Positions 1 to 11,534 are shown, counted from the stretch's first letter. The stretch: DNA of 34,339 nt from an uncultured Ectothiorhodospiraceae bacterium (GCA_913055575.1 CAJXLI010000011.1:1-34339); one strand, 5' to 3'. Numbers and translations are program-made. Notes: generated by a model from the letters alone, not told the origin.

Positions 1-2
1 CC

Positions 3-62
3 GACGCCGCCGGACTGGAAGTGCCCAAGCTGCGGGCCCTCGCGGCCGATCATAGCGACTAG
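3..62 (+). CDS. C-terminal end of an upstream CDS (partial), product not identifiable
   Basis: Frame 3 reads DAAGLEVPKLRALAADHSD then TAG at 60-62; too short to assign. Confidence 0.4.
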   Translation, partial: DAAGLEVPKLRALAADHSD

Positions 63-126
63 GGACCGCGCCTAGCACGACCCTGGATTCCAACCCGCAT
101 TCACGCCCCGCTTTCTGGAGAGTGCC

Positions 127-1821
127 ATGCCTCATAACGAACGCAGCCGCGCTACCACTCAAGGGGTCCGCCGGACCCCCAACCGCGCCATGCTGCGCGC
201 GGTGGGCTTCGATGATGACGACTTCGACAAGCCCGTGGTGGGCGTCGCCAACGGCTTCAGCACCATCACGCCCTGCAACGTCAAGCTGAACGACCTGTCG
301 CACAACGCCGAGGAGGCCATCTTCGCCAGCGGGGCCATGCCGCAGATGTTCGGCACCATTACGATCTCCGACGGCATCTCCATGGGCACCGAGGGCATGA
401 AGTATTCGCTCGTGTCCCGGGAGGTGATCGCCGATTCCATCGAGACCGTGTGCCAGGGCCAGTCCATGGACGGGGTGATCGCCCTCGGCGGCTGCGACAA
501 GAACATGCCCGGGGCCATGATCGCCCTCGCCCGCATGAACATCCCGGCGATATTCGTCTATGGCGGCACCACCAAACCCGGCTGGTACAACGGCGAGGAC
601 CTGACCATCGTTTCCGCCTTCGAGGCGGTGGGCCAATTCCAGGCCAATAAGCTGCCCGAGGCGGATCTCAAGGGCGTGGAGCGCAACGCCTGTCCCGGGG
701 CCGGCTCCTGCGGCGGCATGTTCACGGCCAACACCATGTCCTCGGCCTTCGAGGCCATGGGCATGAGCTTACCCTACTCCTCCACCATGGCGGCCGAGGA
801 CGCCGAAAAGGCCAAAAGCGCCGAGGCCTCGGGGGAAGCGCTGGTGAACGCCATCAAGCAGAGTATCCGCCCGCGGGATCTGATGACCAAAGCGGCCTTC
901 GAAAACGCCATCGCGGTGGTCATGGCCCTCGGCGGCTCCACCAACGCCGTCCTGCACCTGCTCGCCATCGCCAACACCGCCGAGGTGCCGTTCTCCATCG
1001 ACGACGTGGAGGCCATCCGCCGCAAGGTGCCGGTGCTCTGCGACCTCAAGCCCTCGGGCCGCTTCGTGACCAGCGCCTTCCACGAGGTCGGCGGCACGCC
1101 GCAGGTGATGCGGATCCTCCTCGAGCACGGCCTGCTCCACGGCGACTGCCTGACCATCACCGGGCAGACCGTCGAGGAGCAGATCCGCCACCTGCCGCCG
1201 GAGCCCCCGGCGGACCAGGAGATCATCATGCCCTTCGACCGGCCGCTCTACCCGCAGGGCCACCTGGCGATCCTGCGCGGCAACCTCGCCGAGGAGGGCG
1301 CCGTGGCCAAGGTCACCGGGATCAAGCAGCGCCGGATCAGCGGCCCGGCGCGGGTCTTCGACTCCGAGGAGGCGTGCCTGCAGGCCATCCTCGACGACCG
1401 TATCCAGGCCGGCGACGTGGTGGTCGTCCGCCACGAGGGGCCCAAGGGCGGACCGGGGATGCGCGAGATGCTCGCCCCCACCTCGGCGATCATCGGCAAG
1501 GGGCTCGGCGATTCGGTGGGCCTGATCACCGATGGTCGCTTCTCCGGTGGGACCTATGGGCTGGTGGTCGGTCATGTGGCCCCGGAGGCCTTCGATGGCG
1601 GGACCATCGCGCTGGTGGCCGAAGGCGATAGGATCACCATCGACGCCGACGAGAACCGCCTCGAGGTAGCGGTCGACGAGGCCGAGCTCGAGCGCCGCCG
1701 CAGCGCCTGGCAGGTACCGATGCCCCGCTACCGCCGCGGCGTGCTCGGCAAGTACGCGCGCCTGGCCTCGTCGGCCAGCCGCGGGGCGGTCACCGACGCC
1801 GATCTGTTCCCGGAGCAGTGA
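127..1821 (+). CDS. ilvD: Dihydroxy-acid dehydratase
   Basis: 564 aa; family motifs [47 protein letters not shown]. Confidence 0.97.
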   Translation: MPHNERSRATTQGVRRTPNRAMLRAVGFDDDDFDKPVVGVANGFSTITPCNVKLNDLSHNAEEAIFASGAMPQMFGTITISDGISMGTEGMKYSLVSREVIADSIETVCQGQSMDGVIALGGCDKNMPGAMIALARMNIPAIFVYGGTTKPGWYNGEDLTIVSAFEAVGQFQANKLPEADLKGVERNACPGAGSCGGMFTANTMSSAFEAMGMSLPYSSTMAAEDAEKAKSAEASGEALVNAIKQSIRPRDLMTKAAFENAIAVVMALGGSTNAVLHLLAIANTAEVPFSIDDVEAIRRKVPVLCDLKPSGRFVTSAFHEVGGTPQVMRILLEHGLLHGDCLTITGQTVEEQIRHLPPEPPADQEIIMPFDRPLYPQGHLAILRGNLAEEGAVAKVTGIKQRRISGPARVFDSEEACLQAILDDRIQAGDVVVVRHEGPKGGPGMREMLAPTSAIIGKGLGDSVGLITDGRFSGGTYGLVVGHVAPEAFDGGTIALVAEGDRITIDADENRLEVAVDEAELERRRSAWQVPMPRYRRGVLGKYARLASSASRGAVTDADLFPEQ

Positions 1822-1909
1822 TCGCCGCGGCGCGTACCGGGGCGGGGCCGGCGCCCACCCTCGGCGCCGTCCGCGGCCGTAGGCGGCCGGGGCCAGGGAG
1901 GAGGGCGGC

Positions 1910-2749
1910 GTGTCGGCGCTAGGGCCACGACCCACGGAGCCGGAGGCCTGGCAGCGCTGGGTGCGCGAGGCGGGGGCCCTGCTCCTGCGGCGGCCTGGCG
2001 CCTTCCTGGGCTACACCGCCGCCGTGGCCGCCGCGCTGCTGGCGGCGCACCTGGTCGCCTGGGAGCTGCTGCGGGCGCTGATGACGCTGCTCGTGGTTAC
2101 CGTGGCCCTGGTCCTCTTCGTGCGCCTGGCCCTGGTGGTGGACCACAACCGGGACGCGCGGCCGCTCTACGTCGTCCCGGGGAACCTGGACAGCGCGGTA
2201 GCGATCACGGTGGCCGCTGGGCTCTTCGCAGCCTTCGGGGCACTCAGCCCGGCGCTGTTCAGCCCGCTGGCCGCCTCCCTGGAGGGGGCGCTAACCGGCC
2301 TCGGCCTCTATGAGCCGCGCCTGGAGACAGGGGCGCCGGCGCCGCCGCCGATGCGGGCGCTGCTCATCGGGCCGGTCCTGGTGGTTGGCGGGGCCTGGGG
2401 CGCGGCGGCCCTGGGCGCGGTCACGGCGCTGCTGGCGTTCGGGCAGTGGTTCCTGCTGCCCATGGTGGCGCTGCACGGCGCCCAGCCGGGGATGGCAATG
2501 CTGCTGAGCGTCCGGGCCTACGCCGCCAATCCGGCGGCGATGACGGGGCTGGTCGGGGTGCTGCTCGTCGCCGTAGCGGTGCTGGTCCTCAGCCTGGGCT
2601 GGCTGGCCGTCCTCCTGCTGCCCTTCTTCGGGGGGCTGCTCTACACCGCCTACCGGGATGTCTTCCTCGCTCGCGCCCACAACCACCCGCCGGGCGCGCC
2701 GGTGTACACCGAGGCGGAGCGGCTGGACGGCCTGGACGATCCGGGCTGA
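1910..2749 (+). CDS. Multi-pass membrane protein of unknown function
   Basis: 279 aa ORF with several hydrophobic segments; no recognised family; GTG start after GGAGGG-like SD. Confidence 0.7.
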   Translation: MSALGPRPTEPEAWQRWVREAGALLLRRPGAFLGYTAAVAAALLAAHLVAWELLRALMTLLVVTVALVLFVRLALVVDHNRDARPLYVVPGNLDSAVAITVAAGLFAAFGALSPALFSPLAASLEGALTGLGLYEPRLETGAPAPPPMRALLIGPVLVVGGAWGAAALGAVTALLAFGQWFLLPMVALHGAQPGMAMLLSVRAYAANPAAMTGLVGVLLVAVAVLVLSLGWLAVLLLPFFGGLLYTAYRDVFLARAHNHPPGAPVYTEAERLDGLDDPG

Positions 2750-2764
2750 GGCCGCCCCTCAGCC
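2744..2764. terminator. Putative bidirectional hairpin between convergent genes
   Basis: GGCTGAGG-CCGCC-CCTCAGCC, 8-bp perfect stem containing both opposing stop codons; no T-tract. Confidence 0.4.
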
Positions 2765-3124
2765 GTTGACGGCGGTATCCGGGGCTGCCTGCGCCTGGAC
2801 ACCGGCCCGGTGCAGGCAGTTGATCATGTCGCCGATGGCGCCGGCGGCATCGGCCCAGACTGAGTCGCCGTCCACCTGGGCCATCTCCAGGTAGCGATCC
2901 CGCTCCGCCTCCAGGATGGCCTCGAGGCGCTCGGCCGGGAACGGCTGGACGTGCTCCGGGTCGGCGGAGTCGGGCTCCCCCGGCAGGAGGGCGTAGAACC
3001 ACCCCGCCTGCTCGCCCCGGTCGCGATGCGGCGGCACCAGGCCGTGGGCGATGAACCCGCCGGCGACCGCGGTCGCCTGGCCGTACCGATCCGCGTAGTC
3101 CGGGCTGACAAGTGCCGTGAACAT
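2759..3124 (-). CDS. Hypothetical protein
   Basis: 121 aa minus-strand ORF, convergent with the preceding gene; no recognised domain. Confidence 0.55.
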   Translation of the reverse strand: MFTALVSPDYADRYGQATAVAGGFIAHGLVPPHRDRGEQAGWFYALLPGEPDSADPEHVQPFPAERLEAILEAERDRYLEMAQVDGDSVWADAAGAIGDMINCLHRAGVQAQAAPDTAVNG

Positions 3125-3246
3125 GGCGTTCCACTCCCCGGGGCGCTCGGCCCCTGCGCGGTAGGATCAAGGCAGCTTATGCTGCTATGCAACATATCCT
3201 ACGCGCCTGAGCGGGGAATGTGAACAGGTAGTCATGTTTGGGCGCG

Positions 3247-4068
3247 TCACCCCGTCGGCGCGTCCTCGCCGATGCGGAAGAAGCGGCGCGCCACCCGGCT
3301 GGAGGTCTCGGCCAGCTCCGTCACGTCGCGGCCGGTGAAGTGCGCCACGGCGCGGCCGATGTGCGGCAGCAGGCACGGCTCGTTGCGGCGGTTCTTGACC
3401 GGCAGGCCGGCCTCCTGGGGGTCGACGTCCCGCGGCAGCAGGTAGGGGCAGTCCGTCTCCACCATCAGCCGCTCGGCCGGGATGGCCCCGACCGCCTGGC
3501 GCAGGGCCTCGCCGCGGCGCTCGTCGCAGATCCAGCCGGTGACCCCGATGTGCAGCCCGAGCTCGATGTAGTCGCGCGCCGCCTCAGGCCCCTCCGTGAA
3601 GCAGTGGGCCACCCCGTCGACCAGGTGCTCCCGGTGCGCGCGGAGGATCTCGGTGAAGCGCTGGTGGGCGTCGCGCTGGTGGAGGAACACCGGCAGCTGC
3701 AGCTCCGCGGCCAGCTCCAGGTGGCGCTCGAAGACGCGCTGCTGGACCGCCGGCGGCGAGTGGTTGCGGTAGAAGTCCAGGCCCGTCTCGCCGATGGCCA
3801 CCACCTCGTCGCGCGCGGCGAGCTCGCGGAGTACCGACTCCGAGTCGCTCGAGAACGACTGGGCCATATGCGGGTGGAAGCCCGCCGTGGCGTAGAGCCG
3901 GCCCGGGTGCCGGGCGGCGAGGGCCTGCGCGCGCACCGACTCGTCCTCGTCCATGCCGGTGACGACCAGCTGGGAGACCTCCGCGGCGGCGGCCCGCTCG
4001 AGGACCTGTTCCAGGTCCTTGCGGAAGGTGTGGTGGGTGAGATTGGCTCCGATATCGATCCATGCCAT
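3247..4068 (-). CDS. tatD: TatD family metal-dependent hydrolase / DNase
   Basis: 273 aa; MAWIDIGANLTHHTF, GETGLDFYRN, METDCPYLLP, HIG motifs of TatD hydrolases. Confidence 0.93.
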   Translation of the reverse strand: MAWIDIGANLTHHTFRKDLEQVLERAAAAEVSQLVVTGMDEDESVRAQALAARHPGRLYATAGFHPHMAQSFSSDSESVLRELAARDEVVAIGETGLDFYRNHSPPAVQQRVFERHLELAAELQLPVFLHQRDAHQRFTEILRAHREHLVDGVAHCFTEGPEAARDYIELGLHIGVTGWICDERRGEALRQAVGAIPAERLMVETDCPYLLPRDVDPQEAGLPVKNRRNEPCLLPHIGRAVAHFTGRDVTELAETSSRVARRFFRIGEDAPTG

Positions 4069-4284
4069 AGCCGCGCGAGTCTACCGAGGATCGCCCGTGC
4101 AACGCCAGCCTGGCCGCGCGCAGGCCCGGGGTCGCCTTGCCGCTGGCGGCGCGTCGGGCTCACGGGCGCTAGGCGGCGCGGCCCGGCAGGCCCGAAGGGC
4201 CGCCGTGCGCCGCCGGTGGCCGCCGCAGGCGTCGTCGCGGGGCCGCGTTGCCGGCAGCGCAGCCCGGGGTGCAGAATCGGGCTT

Positions 4285-4653
4285 ATGGCCAAGCTCCTGC
4301 TCAACCTGCGCGGTGTACCGGACGAGGAGGCCGACGAGATCCGCGGCCTGCTCGATCAGTACCGCCTCGACTACTACGAGACGCCGCCCAATCGGTGGGG
4401 GATCACCAGCGGCGGGATCTGGCTGCGGGACCCGGAGCAGCACCCCCAGGCGAGGCGGCTGCTGGACGAGTACCAGCGCCAGCGCCTGGCGCGCGTGCGC
4501 GCCGAGCACGAGGCGCTGCGCCGCCGGGGGGAGCTGGAGGGCGTGGCGCAGCGCATCCGGCGCGAGCCAGTGCGCTTCGCGCTCTACGCTGCAGTGATGG
4601 GGGTGATCATCGCCCTCATGACGGTCCCCTTCCTGCAGCTGGCCCTGCGCTGA
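4285..4653 (+). CDS. DUF6164-like small membrane protein
   Basis: 122 aa from ATG 4285: MAKLLLNLRGVPDEEADEIRGLL..YETPPNRWGI..IWLRD with one C-terminal TM segment; the longer ORF from 3238 is antisense to tatD. Confidence 0.75.
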   Translation: MAKLLLNLRGVPDEEADEIRGLLDQYRLDYYETPPNRWGITSGGIWLRDPEQHPQARRLLDEYQRQRLARVRAEHEALRRRGELEGVAQRIRREPVRFALYAAVMGVIIALMTVPFLQLALR

Positions 4654-4717
4654 GGCAGGGGCGGCGGCCGAGGCCTCCGCGCCGGCCCCGAGGGCTTGGG
4701 CATGGCCGGCACCTCTG

Positions 4718-4726
4718 TGGTAATCT
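4718..4726 (+). promoter_or_regulatory. Possible extended -10 promoter for the slyD-like gene
   Basis: TGG-TAATCT (TGn extended -10) about 40 bp upstream of the ATG; TTGGGC at 4696-4701 is a weak -35. Confidence 0.35.
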
Positions 4727-4764
4727 GCAAGGGACGTAAACGGTCGTACCGGAGAGTACTTAAG

Positions 4765-5241
4765 ATGCAGGTAGCTAGCGAGAAGGTCGTCACCTTCGAT
4801 TTCACCCTGACCGGCAGCCAGGGTGAGGTGATCGACCAATCCCATGGGGGGCAGTTCGCGTACCTCCACGGGAGCCAGAACATCATCCCCGGCCTGGAGA
4901 ACGCCCTGGACGGCAAGGAGCCGGGCGAGCAGATCAATGTCACCCTGGAGCCGGCGGACGCCTACGGCGAGCGCGACGAGCGGCTCATGCAGAACGTCCC
5001 GCGCGATGCGTTCCCCGAGGAGGCCGAGCTCAACGTCGGTGAGCGGTTCCAGGCCCAGGGCCCGGACGGCAACCCGATCCCGATCACCGTCTCAGAGGTC
5101 GGCGAGGAGGAGGTCACCGTCGACGCCAACCACCCGCTGGCCGGCGAGACCCTGAACTTCGACGTCAAGGTGGTCGACGTCCGCGACGCGACCGAGCAGG
5201 AGCTCGAGCACGGCCACCCGCACAGCGAGGACGCTGCCTAG
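4765..5241 (+). CDS. slyD: FKBP-type peptidyl-prolyl cis-trans isomerase, SlyD family
   Basis: 158 aa from ATG 4765: FDFTLTGSQGEVIDQS..IIPGLENALDGKEPGE..PADAYGERDE; the annotated ORF start at 4696 is probably too far upstream. Confidence 0.88.
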   Translation: MQVASEKVVTFDFTLTGSQGEVIDQSHGGQFAYLHGSQNIIPGLENALDGKEPGEQINVTLEPADAYGERDERLMQNVPRDAFPEEAELNVGERFQAQGPDGNPIPITVSEVGEEEVTVDANHPLAGETLNFDVKVVDVRDATEQELEHGHPHSEDAA

Positions 5242-5272
5242 CGGCTTAGGCCACGTCCGTAAGGATCGAGGC

Positions 5273-5305
5273 AGGGCCGGTCCCGCGGGGGTCGGCCCTT
5301 TCTTT
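5273..5305 (+). terminator. Intrinsic terminator downstream of the slyD-like gene
   Basis: AGGGCCG-(13 nt)-CGGCCCT followed by TTCTTT. Confidence 0.75.
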
Positions 5306-5432
5306 ACGTGCTAGGGGGCGGCAACTCGATGTCGGTTGCCTGGCTGCGGTGGGTGCCCCTGACGGGAACGGCCCGGGCACGGGCCCGGGCCGGAGGGAGC
5401 GGAACCGGGCTCCGTGCCCGGTACGGGGCGCC

Positions 5433-6734
5433 CTAGAAGTCCACCTGGAAGCGCGTGGCGACGTAGCTGGCGTCGCCGTAGGCGTCCTGGTCGGCGTCGA
5501 CGTAGTTGAGCATCCACTTGGCGTGGGCCACCGGGTACCAGTTCAGGCCGAGGGTGGTCACCGTCGTCTCGGCCACGCCAGGCGAGCCCACAGTGCCGCC
5601 GCCCTGTAGCGCCTCCCCGGCCAGCTCCTCGGCGTCGAGGCTCGAGTAGCGGGCGACGAGCTCCCAGGCGCCGGGCCCGGTGTTCATGCCGGTGAAGGGG
5701 CTGGCCGGCTTGACCCGGTCGAAGCCGCCGTCGGCCTTGTCGTAGGGCCGGCTCTCGCCGGTGAGGAAGACCCCGCCCTGGGCGTAGTAGGTGTCGACGC
5801 TCGGGTCGCTGCTGTCGGTGCTCACATCAACCTGGCCGTACTCGCTCTGGAAGTGGGCGGGGCCGAGGACCGCGCCGAGTTCCAGCCCGGAGACCAGGGT
5901 GTCGTCCACCGCGATGTCGCCATCGGTCGTCACGAAGTCGTTGGTCTTGTGGACCTCCGGCTCCAGGCCGAGGCTGTAGTCGTCGACGTTGCGCTGGGAC
6001 AGGCTCGCGCCGACGTGCAGGACCTGGCGGCCGTCGCCGGCGTAGACCAGCGGCGAGGTGATCCGGCCGGTGATGGCGCCCGTGCCCCCCTGGTCGATAT
6101 CGAAGACGCCGAGGGCGACGTTGACCTGGTCCTCGCCGTAGTGGTCGGTGAGCATCAGGCCGTGGCTGCGGCCTTGGCTGATGACGCCGTCCGTGAGCAT
6201 GGTCCGGGACATCAGGGAGATGTACTTGCTCGAGGTCTGCTCCTGGAGGCTGATGGGCTCCTTGAAGTGGCCGACCTTGACGCTCGGCAGGGTGCCAAGC
6301 CCGTGGGCCTGGAGGTAGGCGTCCTTGGTGGAGACGTCGCCGTCGCCGAAGTCGATCTGCAGCTTGTAGGCGAGCCACGGCGCCACCGAGCCTTCGGCGA
6401 AGAAGCGGGCCCGGCGCAGCTCGGCGCCCTCCTCGAGGTCATCCCCGCCCGCTACCGCGTCCTCCAGGCTGCTGTCGCTGTCGACGCTGAAGGTCTGGTC
6501 GTACATGATCCGGCCGCCGAACTCGCTGACGTACGGGCTCCAGCTCGCCTGGCCGCCGCCCTCCTGGTCCTCGATCTGGGCCTCGAGCTCGTTGAGCCGC
6601 TGCTCGACGTGGTCGTAGACCTCGCTCTGGGTCTGGGCGTCCGCATGGGGCGCCGCGAGCCCCCCTGCAGCCGCCATCAGCACGGGTGCGGCCGAGCGCA
6701 GGTGTGTCGTCAGCAGATGTCTCGTCATGGGCAT
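5433..6734 (-). CDS. Outer-membrane porin, OprP/OprO (phosphate-selective porin) family
   Basis: 433 aa; signal peptide, short coiled coil (VEQRLNELEAQIEDQ), FFAEGSVAPWLAYKLQIDFGDGDVSTKDAYLQ..VGHFKEPISLQEQTSSKYISLMSR, C-terminal F. Confidence 0.88.
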   Translation of the reverse strand: MPMTRHLLTTHLRSAAPVLMAAAGGLAAPHADAQTQSEVYDHVEQRLNELEAQIEDQEGGGQASWSPYVSEFGGRIMYDQTFSVDSDSSLEDAVAGGDDLEEGAELRRARFFAEGSVAPWLAYKLQIDFGDGDVSTKDAYLQAHGLGTLPSVKVGHFKEPISLQEQTSSKYISLMSRTMLTDGVISQGRSHGLMLTDHYGEDQVNVALGVFDIDQGGTGAITGRITSPLVYAGDGRQVLHVGASLSQRNVDDYSLGLEPEVHKTNDFVTTDGDIAVDDTLVSGLELGAVLGPAHFQSEYGQVDVSTDSSDPSVDTYYAQGGVFLTGESRPYDKADGGFDRVKPASPFTGMNTGPGAWELVARYSSLDAEELAGEALQGGGTVGSPGVAETTVTTLGLNWYPVAHAKWMLNYVDADQDAYGDASYVATRFQVDF

Positions 6735-7149
6735 TACTCCTTGTTGATTATGGAGTTGGCCGAGATCCTCCTCGGATCAACCCTTGGGCGTGATGCGCGC
6801 TGGCGTGAAAAGCAAGAATCAGGCCATGCATGTCGATCGCCAGTGCCTCATGGCCCTCTGGCAGGCCAGCGCAGGGTCTCCGGATCGGCTCCCGGTTGCG
6901 TCTACGGCATGGCAGAGATTGCCCGAGAGATTTGAAAGGCGATTTGCCGTGGGGCTACGGGTCGATGACAGGCCGTGGCTCGGGGGAGGGGAGAGGGGCT
7001 CTTACAGGCGGTGGCCCGGCGAGCCGTGGGCGAGGCCGTCCGGGGGAGGGGTGGCAGTCCGGCCCGAGGGTGCCGGTGGGCCCGGCCTCAGGGGCGAAGC
7101 GGCGCGCCCCCGGCAGGCGCCGCGCGGCACCCGGGTGGCGGGCTCCTCT

Positions 7150-7191
7150 GTGAGCCGGTGGGCCGGGTCCGTGAGCCGGTGGGCCGGGTCC
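7150..7191. repeat. Exact 21-bp tandem duplication
   Basis: GTGAGCCGGTGGGCCGGGTCC present at 7150-7170 and again at 7171-7191. Confidence 0.95.
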
Positions 7192-7210
7192 GGTGTGCGG
7201 CTAGGGGCGC

Positions 7211-9025
<1,815 letters not shown>

Positions 9026-9030
9026 TCGGT

Positions 9031-9471
9031 TTACCAGGTTCCCGTGTTTTCCATGGAGGCCCAGGGCTCCTGCTCGGGCAGGGGATCGCCGGCCTGCAGT
9101 AGCTCGATGGAGATCCCGTCCGGGGAGCGGACGAAGGCCATGTGGCCGTCCCGGGGTGGGCGGTTGATCGTGATGCCGGCGTCCATCAGGCGCTGGCAGG
9201 TGGCGTAGATGTCGTCGACACGGTAGGCCAGGTGCCCGAAGTTGCGTCCGCCGGTGTACGTCTCCGGGTCCCAGTTCCAGGTGAGCTCGAGCATCGGCGC
9301 CTGCTCGTCGCGGGCCCGCTCGGCGTCGTCGGGTGCGGCGAGGAAGACGAGGGTGAACCGGCCGCGCTCGCTCTCGCGTCGACGGATCTCCACCAGCCCG
9401 AGCTTGTCGCAGTAGAAATCGAGGGACGCGTCCAGATCGCTGATCCGGACCATCGTGTGCAGGTATTGCAT
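9031..9471 (-). CDS. gloA: Lactoylglutathione lyase (glyoxalase I)
   Basis: 146 aa; [42 protein letters not shown]-type ending ([11 protein letters not shown]). Confidence 0.95.
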   Translation of the reverse strand: MQYLHTMVRISDLDASLDFYCDKLGLVEIRRRESERGRFTLVFLAAPDDAERARDEQAPMLELTWNWDPETYTGGRNFGHLAYRVDDIYATCQRLMDAGITINRPPRDGHMAFVRSPDGISIELLQAGDPLPEQEPWASMENTGTW

Positions 9472-9495
9472 GGCCCACCTCGCACGCCGTCTGCG

Positions 9496-9514
9496 CTGAT
9501 CGATAAACGATCAG
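9496..9514. promoter_or_regulatory. Palindromic operator-like site at the gloA promoter
   Basis: CTGATCG-ATAAA-CGATCAG, 7-bp perfect arms; overlaps a minus-strand extended -10 TGG-TATACT (9513-9521). Confidence 0.5.
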
Positions 9515-9607
9515 TATACCATTCCCGTAGCGGCCGCGGATATCGCCCTGGATCGCTGTCGCGGCGGGCCTTACGATAAGCCCGTTTACCCGTGGCGGGG
9601 GAGCGCG

Positions 9608-11395
9608 TTGCGAAAGAGCCGGGCGAACGACTACAGCGGCCAGCGCCCCAACTGGCGGATCATTGCCAGCGTCTTGCCGTACCTGGCCGAGTACCGCAGG
9701 CGGGCCCTCCTCGCGGTGGGGCTGCTGGTCCTCGCCAAGGTGGCCAATGTCCTGGTCCCGGTGGCGCTCAAGTACCTGGTGGACTACCTGGACGGCCTGG
9801 AGACCACCGAGGCGGCCCTGTTCGTGCCCCTGGCCCTGGTAGCGGGGTACGGGGCGCTGCGCTTCGCCTCGACCCTGTTCCAGGAGCTGCGCGACGCGGT
9901 CTTCGCCCGGGTCGCCGAGCGGGTCATGCGCCGGGCGGCGCTGCAGGTTTTTGAGCACCTGCACCGGCTGGATCTCGGCTTCCACCTGGCGCGGCGCACC
10001 GGCGCGCTCTCCCGGGATATCGAGCGCGGCACCAGCGGCATGGCCTTCCTGCTGCGCACCCTGGTCTTCAACATCGGGCCTACCCTGCTGGAGGTCGTGC
10101 TGGTGGCGCTGGTCCTGGCCGTAGCCTTCGACGCCAGCTTCGTGGTGACGGTGCTCGTGGCGGTGACGCTCTACGTGGGGTTCTCGCTGGCCGTGACGGA
10201 GTGGCGGACGCGCTTCGTCCGCGAGGCCAACGAGCTGGATAACCAGTCCAACACCCGGGCGGTGGACAGCCTGCTCAACTACGAGACGGTCAAGTACTTC
10301 AATGCCGAGGCCTACGAGGCGGAGCGCTACGACCGCGACCTCGCCGCCTGGGAGCAGGCGCGGATCAAGCACCGCCTCTCCCTGGCCGCGCTCAACACCG
10401 GCCAGGCCCTCATCGTGGCGGCGTCGATCACGGTGATGATGGGCATGGCCACCTACCAGGTCGCCGAGGGGCGCATGAGCCTCGGCGACCTGACCATGAT
10501 CAACGCCTACCTGCTGCAGCTTTTCATCCCGCTCAACAACCTCGGCTTCGTCTACCGCGAGATGCGCGAGTCGGTGATCAACATCGAGCGGATGTTCGGG
10601 CTGCTCGACCAGGCCCCCCAGGTGGCGGATCGGCCGGACGCTGCCGAGCTGGTCCCGGATGGCGGCCGGATCCGCTTCGAGGACGTGACCTTCGGCTACC
10701 AGCCGGAGCGGCCCATCCTGCGCGGCGTGGCATTCACCGTTGAGCCGGGGCAGAAGGTGGCTCTCGTCGGCCCGAGCGGGGCGGGCAAGTCGACCATCGC
10801 CCGGCTGCTGTTCCGCTTCTACGACGTGGACAGCGGGCGGATCACCATCAACGGCCAGGACCTGCGCGACGTTACCCAGCAGAGCCTGCGTGCCGCGATG
10901 GGCGTCGTGCCGCAGGATACGGTCCTGTTCAACGATACGATCCGCTACAACATCGCCTACGGCCGGCCGGACGCCAGCGAGGCGGAGATCCAGGAGGCGG
11001 TCCGCCGGGCCCACCTCGACGGCTTCATCAGCGAGCTGCCCCAGGGGCTCGACACCCTGGTCGGCGAGCGCGGGCTGAAGGTCTCGGGCGGGGAGAAGCA
11101 GCGCATCGCTATCGCCCGCGTGCTGCTCAAGGACCCGCCGCTGCTCATCCTCGACGAGGCCACCTCGTCGCTGGACTCCGCCGCGGAGCGGGCCATCCTG
11201 GGCACCCTGCAGGAGGTGGCCGCCTCGCGGACCACGCTGGCCATCGCGCACCGGCTCTCCACGATCCAGGACGCCGACCAGATCCTGCTCATCGAGCACG
11301 GCCGGATCGTCGAGGCGGGGACGCACGGCGAGCTGCTGGCCCGCGATGGCGCCTACGCGCAGCTGTGGCGCTACCAGGAGAGCGTCGCGGGCTGA
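9608..11395 (+). CDS. ABC transporter, fused permease/ATPase, Atm1/HMT-type exporter
   Basis: 595 aa; N-terminal TM domain, NYETVKYFNAEAYE, Walker A GPSGAGKST, signature VSGGEKQRIAIAR, Walker B LLILDEATSSLD; TTG start after GGGGGAG SD. Confidence 0.93.
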   Translation: MRKSRANDYSGQRPNWRIIASVLPYLAEYRRRALLAVGLLVLAKVANVLVPVALKYLVDYLDGLETTEAALFVPLALVAGYGALRFASTLFQELRDAVFARVAERVMRRAALQVFEHLHRLDLGFHLARRTGALSRDIERGTSGMAFLLRTLVFNIGPTLLEVVLVALVLAVAFDASFVVTVLVAVTLYVGFSLAVTEWRTRFVREANELDNQSNTRAVDSLLNYETVKYFNAEAYEAERYDRDLAAWEQARIKHRLSLAALNTGQALIVAASITVMMGMATYQVAEGRMSLGDLTMINAYLLQLFIPLNNLGFVYREMRESVINIERMFGLLDQAPQVADRPDAAELVPDGGRIRFEDVTFGYQPERPILRGVAFTVEPGQKVALVGPSGAGKSTIARLLFRFYDVDSGRITINGQDLRDVTQQSLRAAMGVVPQDTVLFNDTIRYNIAYGRPDASEAEIQEAVRRAHLDGFISELPQGLDTLVGERGLKVSGGEKQRIAIARVLLKDPPLLILDEATSSLDSAAERAILGTLQEVAASRTTLAIAHRLSTIQDADQILLIEHGRIVEAGTHGELLARDGAYAQLWRYQESVAG

Positions 11396-11534
11396 GCCGG
11401 CGCCGGGTTCCCTTCCGCGGTGGGGGGGCTGCCGGCTGCCCCGGAGGCGCGCCGCTGCCCGCGGCGCTTGCGGCACTATGCCCCAGCCCTGTGGCACCCT
11501 ATCGGTGTTGTCGCACCCGAGAGGTTGGGTCCCC

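Noticed and set aside
4150-4260. Several GC-only hairpins between tatD and the DUF6164-like gene
   Set aside because: Sequence is almost all G/C, so short palindromes are expected by chance.
3238-4284. N-terminal part of the 471-aa ORF
   Set aside because: Antisense to tatD; the real gene is the DUF6164-like 3' portion from 4285.
5373-5421. Inverted repeat CCGGGCACGG/CCGTGCCCGG downstream of the porin gene
   Set aside because: 10-bp arms are real, but a 29-nt loop and no U-tract make terminator assignment weak; not called as a feature.
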